Below are positions 53,495 to 62,673 of a stretch of 64,000 bases of DNA, in pieces. The DNA is from Anaeromicropila populeti (GTDB taxonomy: Bacteria; Bacillota; Clostridia; Lachnospirales; Lachnospiraceae). The translations under genes were made by a program, and so were the position numbers. The DNA lies in contig NZ_FOYZ01000013.1 of NCBI RefSeq assembly GCF_900112775.1, forward strand, positions 35,766-99,765, read 5' to 3'. Every line of letters starts with the position of its first letter. Within the stretch, counting starts at the first letter, position 1. Under the pieces are notes generated by a model. It worked only from the letters and a program-made list of their open reading frames with translations. It was not told where the DNA came from and did no database searches.

Positions 53495-55906
53495 ATGGAT
53501 CGGATAGAGTTTTTAAAAAAAAATATTTGGTGTGAACTTTTCTATAAATTGAATCTAATTTTCTTTTCTTGTGCCGTTGGTTTTCAATGTATGAAATGGC
53601 TGCAATTTAAACAAATGCTGCCTGCTATTATTAGTTGTAGTATCGTTCTGGCAGGACTAATTTGGATTATAGAAAAGAATAAATTAAATGGAATTTCTAT
53701 TGGAGTAATGATTTCACTGCTGGTTATTGGAAGTATTGCATTTTGGATTTCAAAGGTAAGTATACCAGAACTGGTTCATCGTGTGACAATATGGCTTGAT
53801 GGGTATCAGATGGAAAAAGAAGATTATAAAGCGTTATATGCAGTAATTCTTTTGCTTCCTATACAGATAGGTGTAACGGCATTCTTGTATGTAGTAACAA
53901 AATATAAGGCAGGAAAGGCAGTATATTGTATTGGTGCAATGGTATTTTTGGTTATTTTAGGTATAAAAGAGATTTCAGTAGAATATTTTTTTGTAATCCT
54001 GTTGCTTTATTATACCATATGTCTTTTGGTGGAATTAGTTCATGGTTTTAGTCAACGGACAAATCAGCAGGAACAAAAGCAGGTTACTCCTTATTTATTT
54101 CCTTTCTTTTTCTGCATGACTGTTCTTATTTTTATGATGCCGGTAAAGGACAGACCGATTAGCTGGAAGTGGATTATTACAGGGTATGAGAATATGAAGG
54201 AGAATGTGACCAGTGTATATGAAAATATATCAATGGCGTTTTCAAAGGGAACCGATTCATTCTCATTATCGGGTATTGGATATGGGGAAGAAAAAGAAAC
54301 GGTATTAGGTGGAAGTATCAACGAAAATGATCGGATTATGCTGACAGCGAAAATCGTAGGAAATTCTAAAGGCATGACTTATCTGAGAGGAAGTGTATAC
54401 GATACTTATACAGGAAACGGCTGGAAAAAGGATACTGTGTGGAATGTGGATGGAGAAAAGGAATACCAACTTGCATTCAAAGAACTACTTTTTTCGTTTT
54501 GCCAGGGGAGTATGGTTCCTGGTGAAGATGAAATATTGGTGAATCACCTAAAAGGTCATATCCGATATAACCGTATTAAGACAAAAACACTTTTCTATCC
54601 CCAGTACACATATAGGTTTTTTCTAAGAAACTCAGATAACAAAGTTGATGACAGCAACAGTAATATTTTGTTTTCTAAACAGAAGAAAAAGGGGCTAGAA
54701 TATTCTTTCGATTATTTTGAGGTAAATGAAAAAAGTGAGGTAGTCAAAAACTATTTAAGAGGTTTGGATTCTTTTACTTATTATTCAATTGCAGATGTGA
54801 ATTTGAATAGGTCAGAAAAGGTGGAAGAATTGAAGAAGGAACTGCTTAAAAGTAACGCTGGAACCATAGAAGAGGTTTTATCAGAAGAATTTAGAAATAA
54901 ATTAGCATCTCGTGAAAACCAGATAAAAAAAGTCTATACGCAGCTGCCAGAGGAGCTGCCAGAAAGAGTGAGAGAAAAGGCAGATGAGCTGACGATTGGG
55001 TGTGAGAACAATTTTGACAGACTTGAGGCGATCCAAAAGTACTTAAAGGCATTTCCTTATACAAAACAGGTGAAAGAAGGTTCTGAGGACAGTGACTTTG
55101 TTGATTCCTTCTTATTTGAGCAACAGGAAGGTTATTGTACTTATTTTGCCAGTGCAATGACCGTTTTAGGACGATGCATAGGTATTCCTACACGGTATGT
55201 TGAGGGGATTGTGGCTGATTATGAAGAAAATATGGAGGGAGAATGGTATCAGATTAGCAGTAAAAGTGCTCATGCGTGGTGTGAAGCATATTTTTGTGGT
55301 TACGGCTGGGTTAGATTTGATGCAACTCCAGGAACTTATTCTATGAATAATACAACTTCTTGGATTACTAAAAAATACTATGTGGAACAAGAACCTGAGA
55401 TTCCCGAATTCATGAAGCCAGAGGCGACAGAAGTGCTGGACATTAATTTAGTAAAGCAGGAGAATCAGGTTGAGAAGAAGTGGAATAAAGCATATGCTCA
55501 ATTTATAATAGTTTCAGTTTTTATGATTATTCTATTATTTTCTATTATGTTTCTTTGTGTAATTTGGTATAGAAAGAGGCGGTTTAAAAATGCTGACCCT
55601 TCCAGACAGATTGAATTGCTTTTTGGAGAAATGTTATTCTATTTACGAAAATTTGGGTATGACTTGGAACTGGGAGAAACGATTTTACAGTTTAGAAGTC
55701 GTATTGGGCAGAACAAAGAACTTTCAAAATTAGAGACACAAGCAGTCTGGGATATTTTTATAAAAGTTCGATATTCGAATCATTGTGCTAGTAATGAGGA
55801 GGCTTTACGGGTAAATCAGGATATTATTAAAATTAGTGAGTTATACAAAAAAAAGAAAGGCGCAATACGGTATTTGTTATGTAAAATACGAGGTTTATCC
55901 ACATAG
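53495..55906 (+). CDS. TgpA-like membrane protein with transglutaminase domain
   Basis: An 803-aa protein with several N-terminal membrane helices (to about 220), a large extracytoplasmic part containing a transglutaminase/protease-like core (GYCTYFASAMTVLGRCIGIPTRYVEGIV, SAHAWCEAYF, WVRFDATPG), a further membrane helix at about 665-690 and a cytoplasmic DUF4129-like tail. The Cys-His-Asp triad is complete, in contrast to the UvrA-fused domain elsewhere in the window. The ATG follows the stop of the DUF58 gene with no spacer. The trio MoxR-DUF58-TgpA is widespread; a cell-envelope function is likely but not defined. Confidence 0.92.
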   Translation: MDRIEFLKKNIWCELFYKLNLIFFSCAVGFQCMKWLQFKQMLPAIISCSIVLAGLIWIIEKNKLNGISIGVMISLLVIGSIAFWISKVSIPELVHRVTIWLDGYQMEKEDYKALYAVILLLPIQIGVTAFLYVVTKYKAGKAVYCIGAMVFLVILGIKEISVEYFFVILLLYYTICLLVELVHGFSQRTNQQEQKQVTPYLFPFFFCMTVLIFMMPVKDRPISWKWIITGYENMKENVTSVYENISMAFSKGTDSFSLSGIGYGEEKETVLGGSINENDRIMLTAKIVGNSKGMTYLRGSVYDTYTGNGWKKDTVWNVDGEKEYQLAFKELLFSFCQGSMVPGEDEILVNHLKGHIRYNRIKTKTLFYPQYTYRFFLRNSDNKVDDSNSNILFSKQKKKGLEYSFDYFEVNEKSEVVKNYLRGLDSFTYYSIADVNLNRSEKVEELKKELLKSNAGTIEEVLSEEFRNKLASRENQIKKVYTQLPEELPERVREKADELTIGCENNFDRLEAIQKYLKAFPYTKQVKEGSEDSDFVDSFLFEQQEGYCTYFASAMTVLGRCIGIPTRYVEGIVADYEENMEGEWYQISSKSAHAWCEAYFCGYGWVRFDATPGTYSMNNTTSWITKKYYVEQEPEIPEFMKPEATEVLDINLVKQENQVEKKWNKAYAQFIIVSVFMIILLFSIMFLCVIWYRKRRFKNADPSRQIELLFGEMLFYLRKFGYDLELGETILQFRSRIGQNKELSKLETQAVWDIFIKVRYSNHCASNEEALRVNQDIIKISELYKKKKGAIRYLLCKIRGLST

Positions 55907-55926
55907 CGGGTGCTATAGAGCAAAAT

Positions 55927-55956
55927 GCAAATGGGTATGCAAGCATACCCATTTGC
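55927..55956. terminator. Perfect 14-bp hairpin between convergent genes
   Basis: gcaaatgggtatgc and gcatacccatttgc pair perfectly around two bases, just past the TgpA-like stop and 16 nt before the ppk stop. The T-runs are poor on the plus strand and short (attttg) on the minus strand, so it is a weak or bidirectional terminator. Confidence 0.6.
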
Positions 55957-55972
55957 CGTTTCACGAATCTAT

Positions 55973-58114
55973 CTATTCATTCCATTTCATAAGAGGTTCA
56001 AATGTCCTGGAATTGTCTTGCTTTTGTTTCTTCTCATTTTTTGCTTCCTTTATTGCTTTTTTACAAAAGTACTCCTGGGAGTTAATTACTTTTTTCCCAC
56101 GCTTATCTACTTTTTCATAAGAACCATCAGATTTCAAAATATGAGCCTTGACAGTATCAGAAAGCTGGGTTTCTAATATTTGAATCACTTCTTGCTTCAG
56201 ACGATCGTCCTCAACTGGAAACATGATTTCGACACGTTTGTCTAAATTTCTTGGCATCCAGTCAGCACTGCCCATGTATATTTCCACAAACCCATCGTTA
56301 TAAAAATAAAAAATTCTAGAATGCTCAAGGAAGTTGCCAACGATAGAACGGACTTTAATATTATCACTGACACCAGGAATGCCCGACTTTAAGCTGCAAA
56401 TTCCACGAACAATTAAATCAATTTTGACACCAGCACAAGAAGCTTCGTACAAAGCAGCGATTATGCTGGCATCACAAAGAGAATTCATTTTGGCTATTAT
56501 GTGAGCTGGTTTTCCCGATTGAGCATGTTCCGTTTCTCGTCTGATTAAATATAAAAATTTGTCTCTCAGCCATAATGGAGCCACAGCAAGCTTATTCCAT
56601 ACAAGAGGTTCAGAGTAGCCTGACAGCATATTAAATACGGCTGTCGCATCCTCGCCAATTGGTTTGGAACAAGTCAGTAATCCCATATCGGTATAGAGCT
56701 TTGCAGTAGAATCATTGTAGTTTCCCGTTCCAAGGTGCACATACCGGCGGATACCATCATCCTCCTTACGAACAACCAGTGTAATCTTACTGTGGGTTTT
56801 TAATCCTACTAATCCATAAATCACATGGCATCCTGCCTTCTCCAGCTTTCTGGCCCAGAGAATATTATTTTCTTCATCAAATCGGGCTTTCAATTCTACA
56901 AGAACGGTAACTTGCTTTCCATTTTCAGCAGCCTGAGCCAGAGAAGAAATAATAGGAGAGTTGCTGCTGACGCGGTAAAGGGTCTGCTTAATTGCAAGAA
57001 CGTATGGATCTTTGGCAGCCTGGCGGACAAAATCCACTACGGGATCAAAGGTTTGATAGGGGTGATGAAGCAGAATATCTCCACAACGAATCTGGGAAAA
57101 CAAGCTGGTATCGCTGCTTAGTCCCTTTACAGGCTGTGGAACATATCTAGGATATTTTAAATGATCAAATCCATTTAATCCGTAAATTTTCATTAAAAAA
57201 GTCAAATCCAACGGACCATTTATTTTATAAATGTCAGAATCCTTTACACTGAGTTCTTGCTTTAAAATCTTGAGTAAACGTTTATCTATATTTTCTTCAA
57301 CTTCAAGGCGGATGACTTCTCCCCATTGACGTTTTTTCAGCTGCTTTTCAATTTCCATTAGCAAATCAGCTGCTTCATCTTCATCAATGGTCAAGTCGGC
57401 ATTTCTCATAATACGATAAGGAAAAGCACAGATTACTTCGTAATTAAAAAATAATTTTCCAATATTTTTTTCGATTACCTGTTCTAATAATATAAAATCT
57501 TTTTCGTCATCCTTTCCAGATGGTATTTCTATCACTCTAGGTAAAACGTCTGGAACCTGAACCGTTGCAAAATCATAGTCAACATCCGTTTTTTTGTCAT
57601 GTATCAAAGCACCAATGTTAAGTGTTTTATTTCGAATCAATGGGAATGGTCTTGATGAATCTACTGCCATAGGGGTTAAAACTGGATAAATGTCAGTTTT
57701 AAAATAATTGTCAATATATTTGCTTTGGGCACTTGATAATTTTTCATATTCTGTAATTATTTTTATTTTATTTTGTTTAAGCTGAGGTAAAAAGGTACGA
57801 TTGTATGTAGCATACTGTGTCTGTACCATTTCATGGGTTTTTAGGCTGATCGCTTCTAATTGATCGTTGGGTGACATTCCCGAAAGATCCTGCTTGGTAT
57901 AATCGGCATGAACCAAATCACGTAAAGAAGCAACTCGGATCATAAAAAACTCATCTAAATTGGAAGCTGTTATGCTCAAAAATTTCACCCGCTCCAGAAG
58001 AGGTAAAGATTTATCCTTAGCCTCTAACAATACTCTTTGATTAAATTCCAGCCAGCTTAATTCCCGATTAGTGAAATAATCAGGTTTCATATATTGATTG
58101 GTTGTTGAACTCAT
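55973..58114 (-). CDS. ppk: Polyphosphate kinase
   Basis: A 713-aa PPK1-type kinase, normal length. N-terminal FTNRELSWLEFNQRVL and SNLDEFFMIRV are typical, followed by the phospholipase-D-like catalytic halves with the autophosphorylated His in GLKTHSKITLVVR, HLGTGNYN and the second His in FLEHSRIFYF. It makes long-chain polyphosphate from ATP, reversibly, in the cytoplasm. The ATG overlaps the TGA of the upstream exopolyphosphatase gene (ATGA), so the synthesis and degradation enzymes are translationally coupled. The C-terminal tail is Lys-rich. Confidence 0.97.
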   Translation of the reverse strand: MSSTTNQYMKPDYFTNRELSWLEFNQRVLLEAKDKSLPLLERVKFLSITASNLDEFFMIRVASLRDLVHADYTKQDLSGMSPNDQLEAISLKTHEMVQTQYATYNRTFLPQLKQNKIKIITEYEKLSSAQSKYIDNYFKTDIYPVLTPMAVDSSRPFPLIRNKTLNIGALIHDKKTDVDYDFATVQVPDVLPRVIEIPSGKDDEKDFILLEQVIEKNIGKLFFNYEVICAFPYRIMRNADLTIDEDEAADLLMEIEKQLKKRQWGEVIRLEVEENIDKRLLKILKQELSVKDSDIYKINGPLDLTFLMKIYGLNGFDHLKYPRYVPQPVKGLSSDTSLFSQIRCGDILLHHPYQTFDPVVDFVRQAAKDPYVLAIKQTLYRVSSNSPIISSLAQAAENGKQVTVLVELKARFDEENNILWARKLEKAGCHVIYGLVGLKTHSKITLVVRKEDDGIRRYVHLGTGNYNDSTAKLYTDMGLLTCSKPIGEDATAVFNMLSGYSEPLVWNKLAVAPLWLRDKFLYLIRRETEHAQSGKPAHIIAKMNSLCDASIIAALYEASCAGVKIDLIVRGICSLKSGIPGVSDNIKVRSIVGNFLEHSRIFYFYNDGFVEIYMGSADWMPRNLDKRVEIMFPVEDDRLKQEVIQILETQLSDTVKAHILKSDGSYEKVDKRGKKVINSQEYFCKKAIKEAKNEKKQKQDNSRTFEPLMKWNE

Positions 58115-59652
58115 AACGACTTACTCCTTTTCTGTTTGATTAATGGTTTGATACCATATACTTCCTCAAAAAAAGTTGCTTTCTTCTCAAATAGCCCAGA
58201 TTCCAGTGTAATGTCTTCTAATGTATCCGTAGTGATAGTTAGTACCGTCTGCTTTAAAGATAAGGTAATAGCTGAAAACTTTTGTTTATGGCTTTTATCC
58301 ATTGCATTGGCAATTTGCAGGATAGCCAGCAGCTTGCTGATTTTTATATAAGTATCTTTATCCAGCCCTGCAATTAGATGGGTGTATCGCGGAAAAGTTT
58401 GTGTGTTGTACCGGACGAGATTGGCAACGATTTCACGTTCATGGTGAGATAACCCAATGATTTCGGTAGACATTACAATATTATATGAATTTTCCTGAAC
58501 AGAATTCATATTGATATATTCTCCGCAGCTATGCAAAATAACAGCAATTTGCAGTAAAAGTCTCTCACGCTTTCCCAGACCATGGAGCTTACGTATGCCA
58601 TCATAAATGCTTAGTGATAAATATTCTACATTTTCTGTATGTTTGCTATTACAATGGTATCGAGAAGCAATATTCTTTGCAGCAGAAACAATATCGTTGA
58701 CAAAGTCATGTCCGGAAATGATTTTTTCCTTCTTTTCCGCATAATCAGCAGCAATGCCGTCACATAAGGTAATATCTGAAAAATAAATATTCTGGGCATT
58801 GGTTTCTGTAAAAATAGTATTATAAATCATAGCAGTTGGTAAAACAAGGGATGCCTGTTCTTTTGAAATTGATAAATCGGTACTAATGCTTTCTAACGAT
58901 TTCTTTGAAATTTTTTCAAAAATCCGCTTAAATTCTTTGGCTGGAACAGCCTGCATTTTCAAACGTTCTTCTGCGTAAAACATAAATTCATTCAGCTGCT
59001 CGCCTACTGCAATAATATGTTCAATTTTATAATATTTAAATAGCAAATCACTAAAAGTTTTTAAATCATTATTGATGTATTCTGAAATAAGATTATGATA
59101 ATCATCTGTTTTATTTTCTAAGTCACTTAACATTTCCCGGATTCTCAATGAACCTAATTTGATATTTTGTGTACAGATTAAGGAACCCTTATCAAATAAC
59201 GTAATCTGCATACTTCCTGAGCTGACATCTACAATGGCTGTACCCTTTTCAATAATTTTTTGAAAGCTGGATTCTTTTAATGCAATTGCCTTGCAGCATA
59301 AAAAACGTTGTTCGGAATTACTAATAATTTTTACTTTTATCTGAGACCGCAGTTTTATCTGATCCAAAATTAGTACACTGTTGGAAGCTTCACGAATTGC
59401 GCTGGTAGCATAGGCTATATAATCCTGCACATTATATTCCTTCATTTTCTCAGTAAAGCCTTTCAAAACATCACATAATTCATTTACCAGCGAACTGCTG
59501 ATTTTGCCATATTTGTATGTCTCAGAACCCAATTCTATCGTATGCCTGACATGATCAACTTCATTAATTCCATATTTTTTGGAAATATCAAAAATTTTTA
59601 AAGAGATTTCATTGGACCCCACATCTATTGCAGCAAATGTTGTAATAGGCAT
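58111..59652 (-). CDS. ppx: Exopolyphosphatase / pppGpp phosphatase family protein
   Basis: A 513-aa Ppx/GppA protein. AAIDVGSNEISLKIFDI is the first phosphate-binding loop of the actin-like fold, followed by AYATSAIREASNS and a second loop IVDVSSGSMQITLFD. The C-terminal half is an HD-like helical domain (YLSLSIYDGIRKLHGLG, LLQIAVILHSCG, LSHHEREIVANLVRY). It hydrolyses polyphosphate and possibly pppGpp. The start at 59652 is chosen because AAAGGAGGGG lies just upstream; that SD is itself coded in the longer frame. It overlaps ppk by four bases and is the promoter-proximal gene of the pair. Confidence 0.93.
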   Translation of the reverse strand: MPITTFAAIDVGSNEISLKIFDISKKYGINEVDHVRHTIELGSETYKYGKISSSLVNELCDVLKGFTEKMKEYNVQDYIAYATSAIREASNSVLILDQIKLRSQIKVKIISNSEQRFLCCKAIALKESSFQKIIEKGTAIVDVSSGSMQITLFDKGSLICTQNIKLGSLRIREMLSDLENKTDDYHNLISEYINNDLKTFSDLLFKYYKIEHIIAVGEQLNEFMFYAEERLKMQAVPAKEFKRIFEKISKKSLESISTDLSISKEQASLVLPTAMIYNTIFTETNAQNIYFSDITLCDGIAADYAEKKEKIISGHDFVNDIVSAAKNIASRYHCNSKHTENVEYLSLSIYDGIRKLHGLGKRERLLLQIAVILHSCGEYINMNSVQENSYNIVMSTEIIGLSHHEREIVANLVRYNTQTFPRYTHLIAGLDKDTYIKISKLLAILQIANAMDKSHKQKFSAITLSLKQTVLTITTDTLEDITLESGLFEKKATFFEEVYGIKPLIKQKRSKSL

Positions 59653-59776
59653 TCGATCCCCTCCTTTCATCTTATTTCTATTTTACTATTTTTTATAAAA
59701 AAAGACTAGGGTTTTTGTAAAAAGTATGTATAATAAATATATACTATTTATGAACATGACCAAGAAAGAGGATTAT

Positions 59777-60802
59777 ATGAAAACAAAGGATTTTTATTTC
59801 GATTTACCAGAAGAACTTATTGCTCAGGATCCCCTTGCCGATCGTTCTGGCTCAAGACTGCTTATTTTGAATAAGGATACTGGGAAGGTAGAGCATAAAA
59901 TATTTAAAAATGTGAAAGAGTATCTGAGAGCGGGTGATTGTCTTGTATTGAATAATACGAAGGTAATACCTGCTCGTCTAATTGGAGAGAGAGAAGGAAC
60001 AGGAGCTAAGGTTGAACTTCTGCTTTTAAAGAGAATGGAAAATGATGTGTGGGAAACACTGGTAAAGCCAGGGAAAAAAGCACGCACAGGTTCCCGCATT
60101 GTATTTGGCAATGGTCTGCTGGTTGGAGAGATTATGGATATTGTTGAGGAAGGAAATCGGTATGTGAAGTTTTATTATGATGGAATTTTTGAAGAAATTT
60201 TGGATCAGCTGGGTCAGATGCCACTTCCACCTTATATTACCCATCAATTACAGGATAAGAACCGTTATCAGACGGTTTATGCAAAATATGAAGGCTCAGC
60301 AGCAGCACCAACGGCGGGTCTTCATTTTACAAAGGAATTGCTAGAAGAAATTGAAAAAATGGGTGTTGTCATTGCTCATGTAACATTACATGTAGGACTG
60401 GGGACATTCCGCCCTGTAAAAGTGGAAGATGTTACAAATCATCATATGCATTCTGAATACTTTCAGGTATTTCCAGACGAAGCAGAAAAGATTAATGCTG
60501 CCAAGAGGGCAGGAAACCGTGTGATTTGTGTTGGTACAACCAGTTGCAGAACTGTGGAATCGGCAGCGGATGAAAATGGTTTTGTGAAACCAGGAAGCGG
60601 AGATACGGATATCTTTATTTACCCTGGATATCAGTTTAAGGTATTGGACTGCCTAATTACCAACTTTCATCTTCCAGAATCAACGCTTCTTATGCTTGTT
60701 TCTGCATTGGCAGGGAAGGAACAAGTTATGGCAGCATATGAAGAGGCTGTGAAGGAGAGATATCGTTTTTTTAGTTTTGGAGATGCCATGTTGATACTTT
60801 AG
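59777..60802 (+). CDS. queA: S-adenosylmethionine:tRNA ribosyltransferase-isomerase
   Basis: A 341-aa QueA, full family length. [17 protein letters not shown] at the N-terminus, [47 protein letters not shown] and [18 protein letters not shown] are all family signatures. It transfers and isomerises the ribose of SAM onto 7-aminomethyl-deazaguanine in tRNA, the epoxyqueuosine-forming step of queuosine synthesis. The start at 59777 follows AAAGAGG at a normal distance and matches the family N-terminus; an upstream in-frame ATG adds 17 unlikely residues. A tataat box at about 59728-59733 may be its promoter. A tgt gene would be expected nearby but is not in the window. Confidence 0.97.
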   Translation: MKTKDFYFDLPEELIAQDPLADRSGSRLLILNKDTGKVEHKIFKNVKEYLRAGDCLVLNNTKVIPARLIGEREGTGAKVELLLLKRMENDVWETLVKPGKKARTGSRIVFGNGLLVGEIMDIVEEGNRYVKFYYDGIFEEILDQLGQMPLPPYITHQLQDKNRYQTVYAKYEGSAAAPTAGLHFTKELLEEIEKMGVVIAHVTLHVGLGTFRPVKVEDVTNHHMHSEYFQVFPDEAEKINAAKRAGNRVICVGTTSCRTVESAADENGFVKPGSGDTDIFIYPGYQFKVLDCLITNFHLPESTLLMLVSALAGKEQVMAAYEEAVKERYRFFSFGDAMLIL

Positions 60803-60807
60803 TTAAA

Positions 60808-60838
60808 CTGTCAGGGGGACGACTTGTCTCCCTGACAG
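60808..60838. terminator. Hairpin after queA
   Basis: ctgtcaggg and ccctgacag form a strong GC-rich stem beginning six bases after the queA stop. No good T-run follows on the plus strand, so it is only a probable terminator. The stop codon of the small minus-strand ORF lies inside it. Confidence 0.55.
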
Positions 60839-61011
60839 CGATTATAATAATCCAATGCATCCTGAAATGCCGATTCAGGTGTTGCTGACCATCCACTTCC
60901 TTCGTTGCACCAGTTGTCGTGATAGCCAAGAATGCACCAAAAATAAGGTTCGTGGGGATTATCATGGTGAGCGGGGGTCAGATTTATTTTAATGACATAT
61001 TCCTTGTCCAT
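60811..61011 (-). CDS. Small hypothetical protein, 66 aa
   Basis: Not recognised as a named family. The product is acidic and rich in aromatic residues, His and Cys (HHDNPHEPYFWCILGYHDNW, CNEGSGWSATPESAFQDALDYY), which is a protein-like composition unlike a chance frame in AT-rich DNA. An AAGGATAG sequence lies about ten bases before the ATG. It is alone on the minus strand in a decayed accessory region between queA and an ATPase pseudogene. It may be a small accessory or phage-related protein; function unknown. Confidence 0.5.
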   Translation of the reverse strand: MDKEYVIKINLTPAHHDNPHEPYFWCILGYHDNWCNEGSGWSATPESAFQDALDYYNRCQGDKSSP

Positions 61012-61100
61012 TTACAAAAACTATCCTTATTAAAAATATGTTTTGAAAATTATGAGAGTGCTAACTTAATGGGGATTCATATCAGGCAAACAGGGGGGAC

Positions 61101-61509
61101 GTAATTTACGAGTATACAGCAAATAATGTGGGGTTTGGTATATCATATGTACTTCCAGTTATTGTATCATTATTAAAAGCAAAAAGGGATGATTTAATTA
61201 TTTTAGAAAATCCAGAGGCACATCTGCATCCAAAAGGACAAAGCAAAATGGGGAATTGACTGCAATGGCGGCAAGTGGAGGTGTGCAAGTAATTGTAGAG
61301 TCTCATAGTGATCATCTGTTAAATGGAATACGTTTAAGTGCAAAGAGAGAAATGATAAAACCTGAGATGATTAATTTGTATTATTTCAGCAAAAATTCGA
61401 GAATGGAACCTCTAGTCGAGTCACTTAAAATTCAGATTGATGGACGATTGAATTTTTGGCCTGATGGTTTTTTTATGAGTGGGACAGGGCAATTGATGAA
61501 ATGTTTTAA
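61101..61509 (+). pseudogene. Remnant of a DUF3696-type AAA ATPase (two frameshifts, 5' lost)
   Basis: Only the C-terminal third remains. Joined across frames the residues read NVGFGISYVLPVIVSLL, LIILENPEAHLHPKGQ, VIVESHSDHLLNGIR, DGRLNFWPDGFF and EWDRAIDEMF, which is the Walker B/D-loop/H-loop end of OLD/RecF-like ATPases with a DUF3696 tail. A single-base loss in the G-run at about 61247-61250 moves the frame (QSKMG then ELTAMAASGG), and a second loss in the T-run at about 61469-61475 breaks GFF/DEWD. The Walker A part is absent. The remains of the tail end 11 nt before the next ORF, so the two once formed an operon. Confidence 0.8.
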
Positions 61510-61520
61510 GGAGGAAGAAT

Positions 61521-61925
61521 ATGCAGATGATTTTGAATGAACTTTCTTCCAGTTTTCCTGTATATACGGTAAATGAGGGAAAGATAGTAATGAAAAATTT
61601 TTTATCAACATATAGAGAAATGAAGAAAAAAATTGGTAATGAACAAGCTGTTTTGGATAAAGATTACAATGTGTTTGAATTAGCTTTTGGATATAACATA
61701 GCTAGATGGAGAGAAGATAGTACGGTTGATATGGATGAAAAAAGGCAGTTTCGTTCTTTATTGAATAAGTCATGTGTTTATAGTAAAGATGATTTTACAG
61801 AAACTCAATTTGATATTACAGGATCTGAATTTTATTATAATGACAAAAATGCGATTGGATGTCTTCTTGCCTATGAAACAGGAGACATAGTAATTAGTTT
61901 TCTTACCAATGCAGATTGGTGTTAA
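61521..61925 (+). CDS. Truncated partner protein of the DUF3696 ATPase (unknown function)
   Basis: A 134-aa product with AAGGAGG six bases before the ATG. It starts MQMILNELSSSFPVYTVNEG and contains FELAFGYNIARWREDSTVDM and EKRQFRSLLNKSCVY. This looks like the conserved small partner encoded after DUF3696 ATPases, which is normally longer. The frame stops abruptly at NADWC, where unrelated-looking sequence begins, so the C-terminal part is probably deleted. ATPase-partner pairs of this kind occur in defence-gene neighbourhoods; defence function here is inference, and since the ATPase is broken the pair is probably dead. Confidence 0.5.
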   Translation: MQMILNELSSSFPVYTVNEGKIVMKNFLSTYREMKKKIGNEQAVLDKDYNVFELAFGYNIARWREDSTVDMDEKRQFRSLLNKSCVYSKDDFTETQFDITGSEFYYNDKNAIGCLLAYETGDIVISFLTNADWC

Positions 61926-62300
61926 GACACTATGCTTGGTATCCCAAAAAGGTGCTACAAGTGGCTTAAAATGGGGATTCTTTGATTACATATTGCTAAA
62001 AAGTACATTCAAAATCTGTGTTTTAAAGGGCTGTTTCTTGCCCTTTGTCCTTCACGGTTCTGTGGGGGGTAAATTCCAATATAACTATTTTGCAAAAGGT
62101 TATACCTTTTTGCGTAACTATGGTACGCCCCTGCAAAGACTAAGGGCAGAGCAGATGCTTAGCATTGTCATGGAAGGAAAGCTGGAGAACTATGTGTCAG
62201 AACTTGCACAGCTGATTGTTACAGAGGTCACGGTCTAGGGGCAAAGAAGTACAGATTCGAATTCATGGATGGTAGCAATGTGACGGTAACTTTATAAGCA
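61926..62300 (+). other. Patchwork of short unassigned gene remnants
   Basis: No intact gene. Short stretches look like former coding DNA: HYAWYPKKVLQVA in one frame (61925-61970), LRNYGTPLQRLRAEQMLS to a stop at 62236-62238, and GAKKYRFEFMDGSNVTVTL ending near 62297, which resembles the C-terminal end of a site-specific recombinase. A perfect 7-bp hairpin (aaagggc/gccctttg) lies near 62024-62046. The mixture suggests deletion junctions left by mobile DNA. Confidence 0.35.
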
Positions 62301-62310
62301 ATAACCCGGG

Positions 62311-62336
62311 CGGTCATTTCGGTGACCGTCTTTTTC
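62311..62336 (+). terminator. Intrinsic terminator
   Basis: cggtca / tgaccg with a six-base loop is followed by tcttttt. It fits the end of the recombinase-like remnant just upstream. Confidence 0.75.
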
Positions 62337-62403
62337 TCGTTATGGAGGAAAATATATTATGGGTAAATTGTACTATTCTGTATTTTTATAGTAAAATTAT
62401 TTA

Positions 62404-62432
62404 TTGTCATTTTTTTGCTCTTATGATATAAT
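62404..62432 (+). promoter_or_regulatory. Strong housekeeping-type promoter
   Basis: ttgtca (62404-62409) and a perfect tataat (62427-62432) are separated by 17 bases. It would drive the Ser-rich lysozyme-like gene. About 240 nt of leader follow; a short frame within it (KLPVGTEDAKWYIGG to a stop near 62702) has no clear start and overlaps the next gene. Confidence 0.7.
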
Positions 62433-62673
62433 TCTATGTCAAGGATGTAAATGTTAATAAAATGGGAAGGGGTGTGCAATTTTGTACTCTTTCTTCTTAT
62501 TTAAAGTTTTAACCTACATAAGATAAAAACAGATATTAAATTGCCTGTCGGGACAGAAGATGCAAAATGGTATATTGGGGGTTCGTTGAGAGCCAGCAAT
62601 ATCAGAATGTGTGTAAGAAAACAAGAAAGGGAATATGGTATCTATTTAAATGTAATATCATATAGGAAACGTA

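Noticed and set aside
61909..62238. A 109-aa plus-strand frame as an intact gene
   Set aside because: It starts inside the truncated partner gene, has no ribosome site and joins unrelated remnants; kept only as part of the patchwork region.
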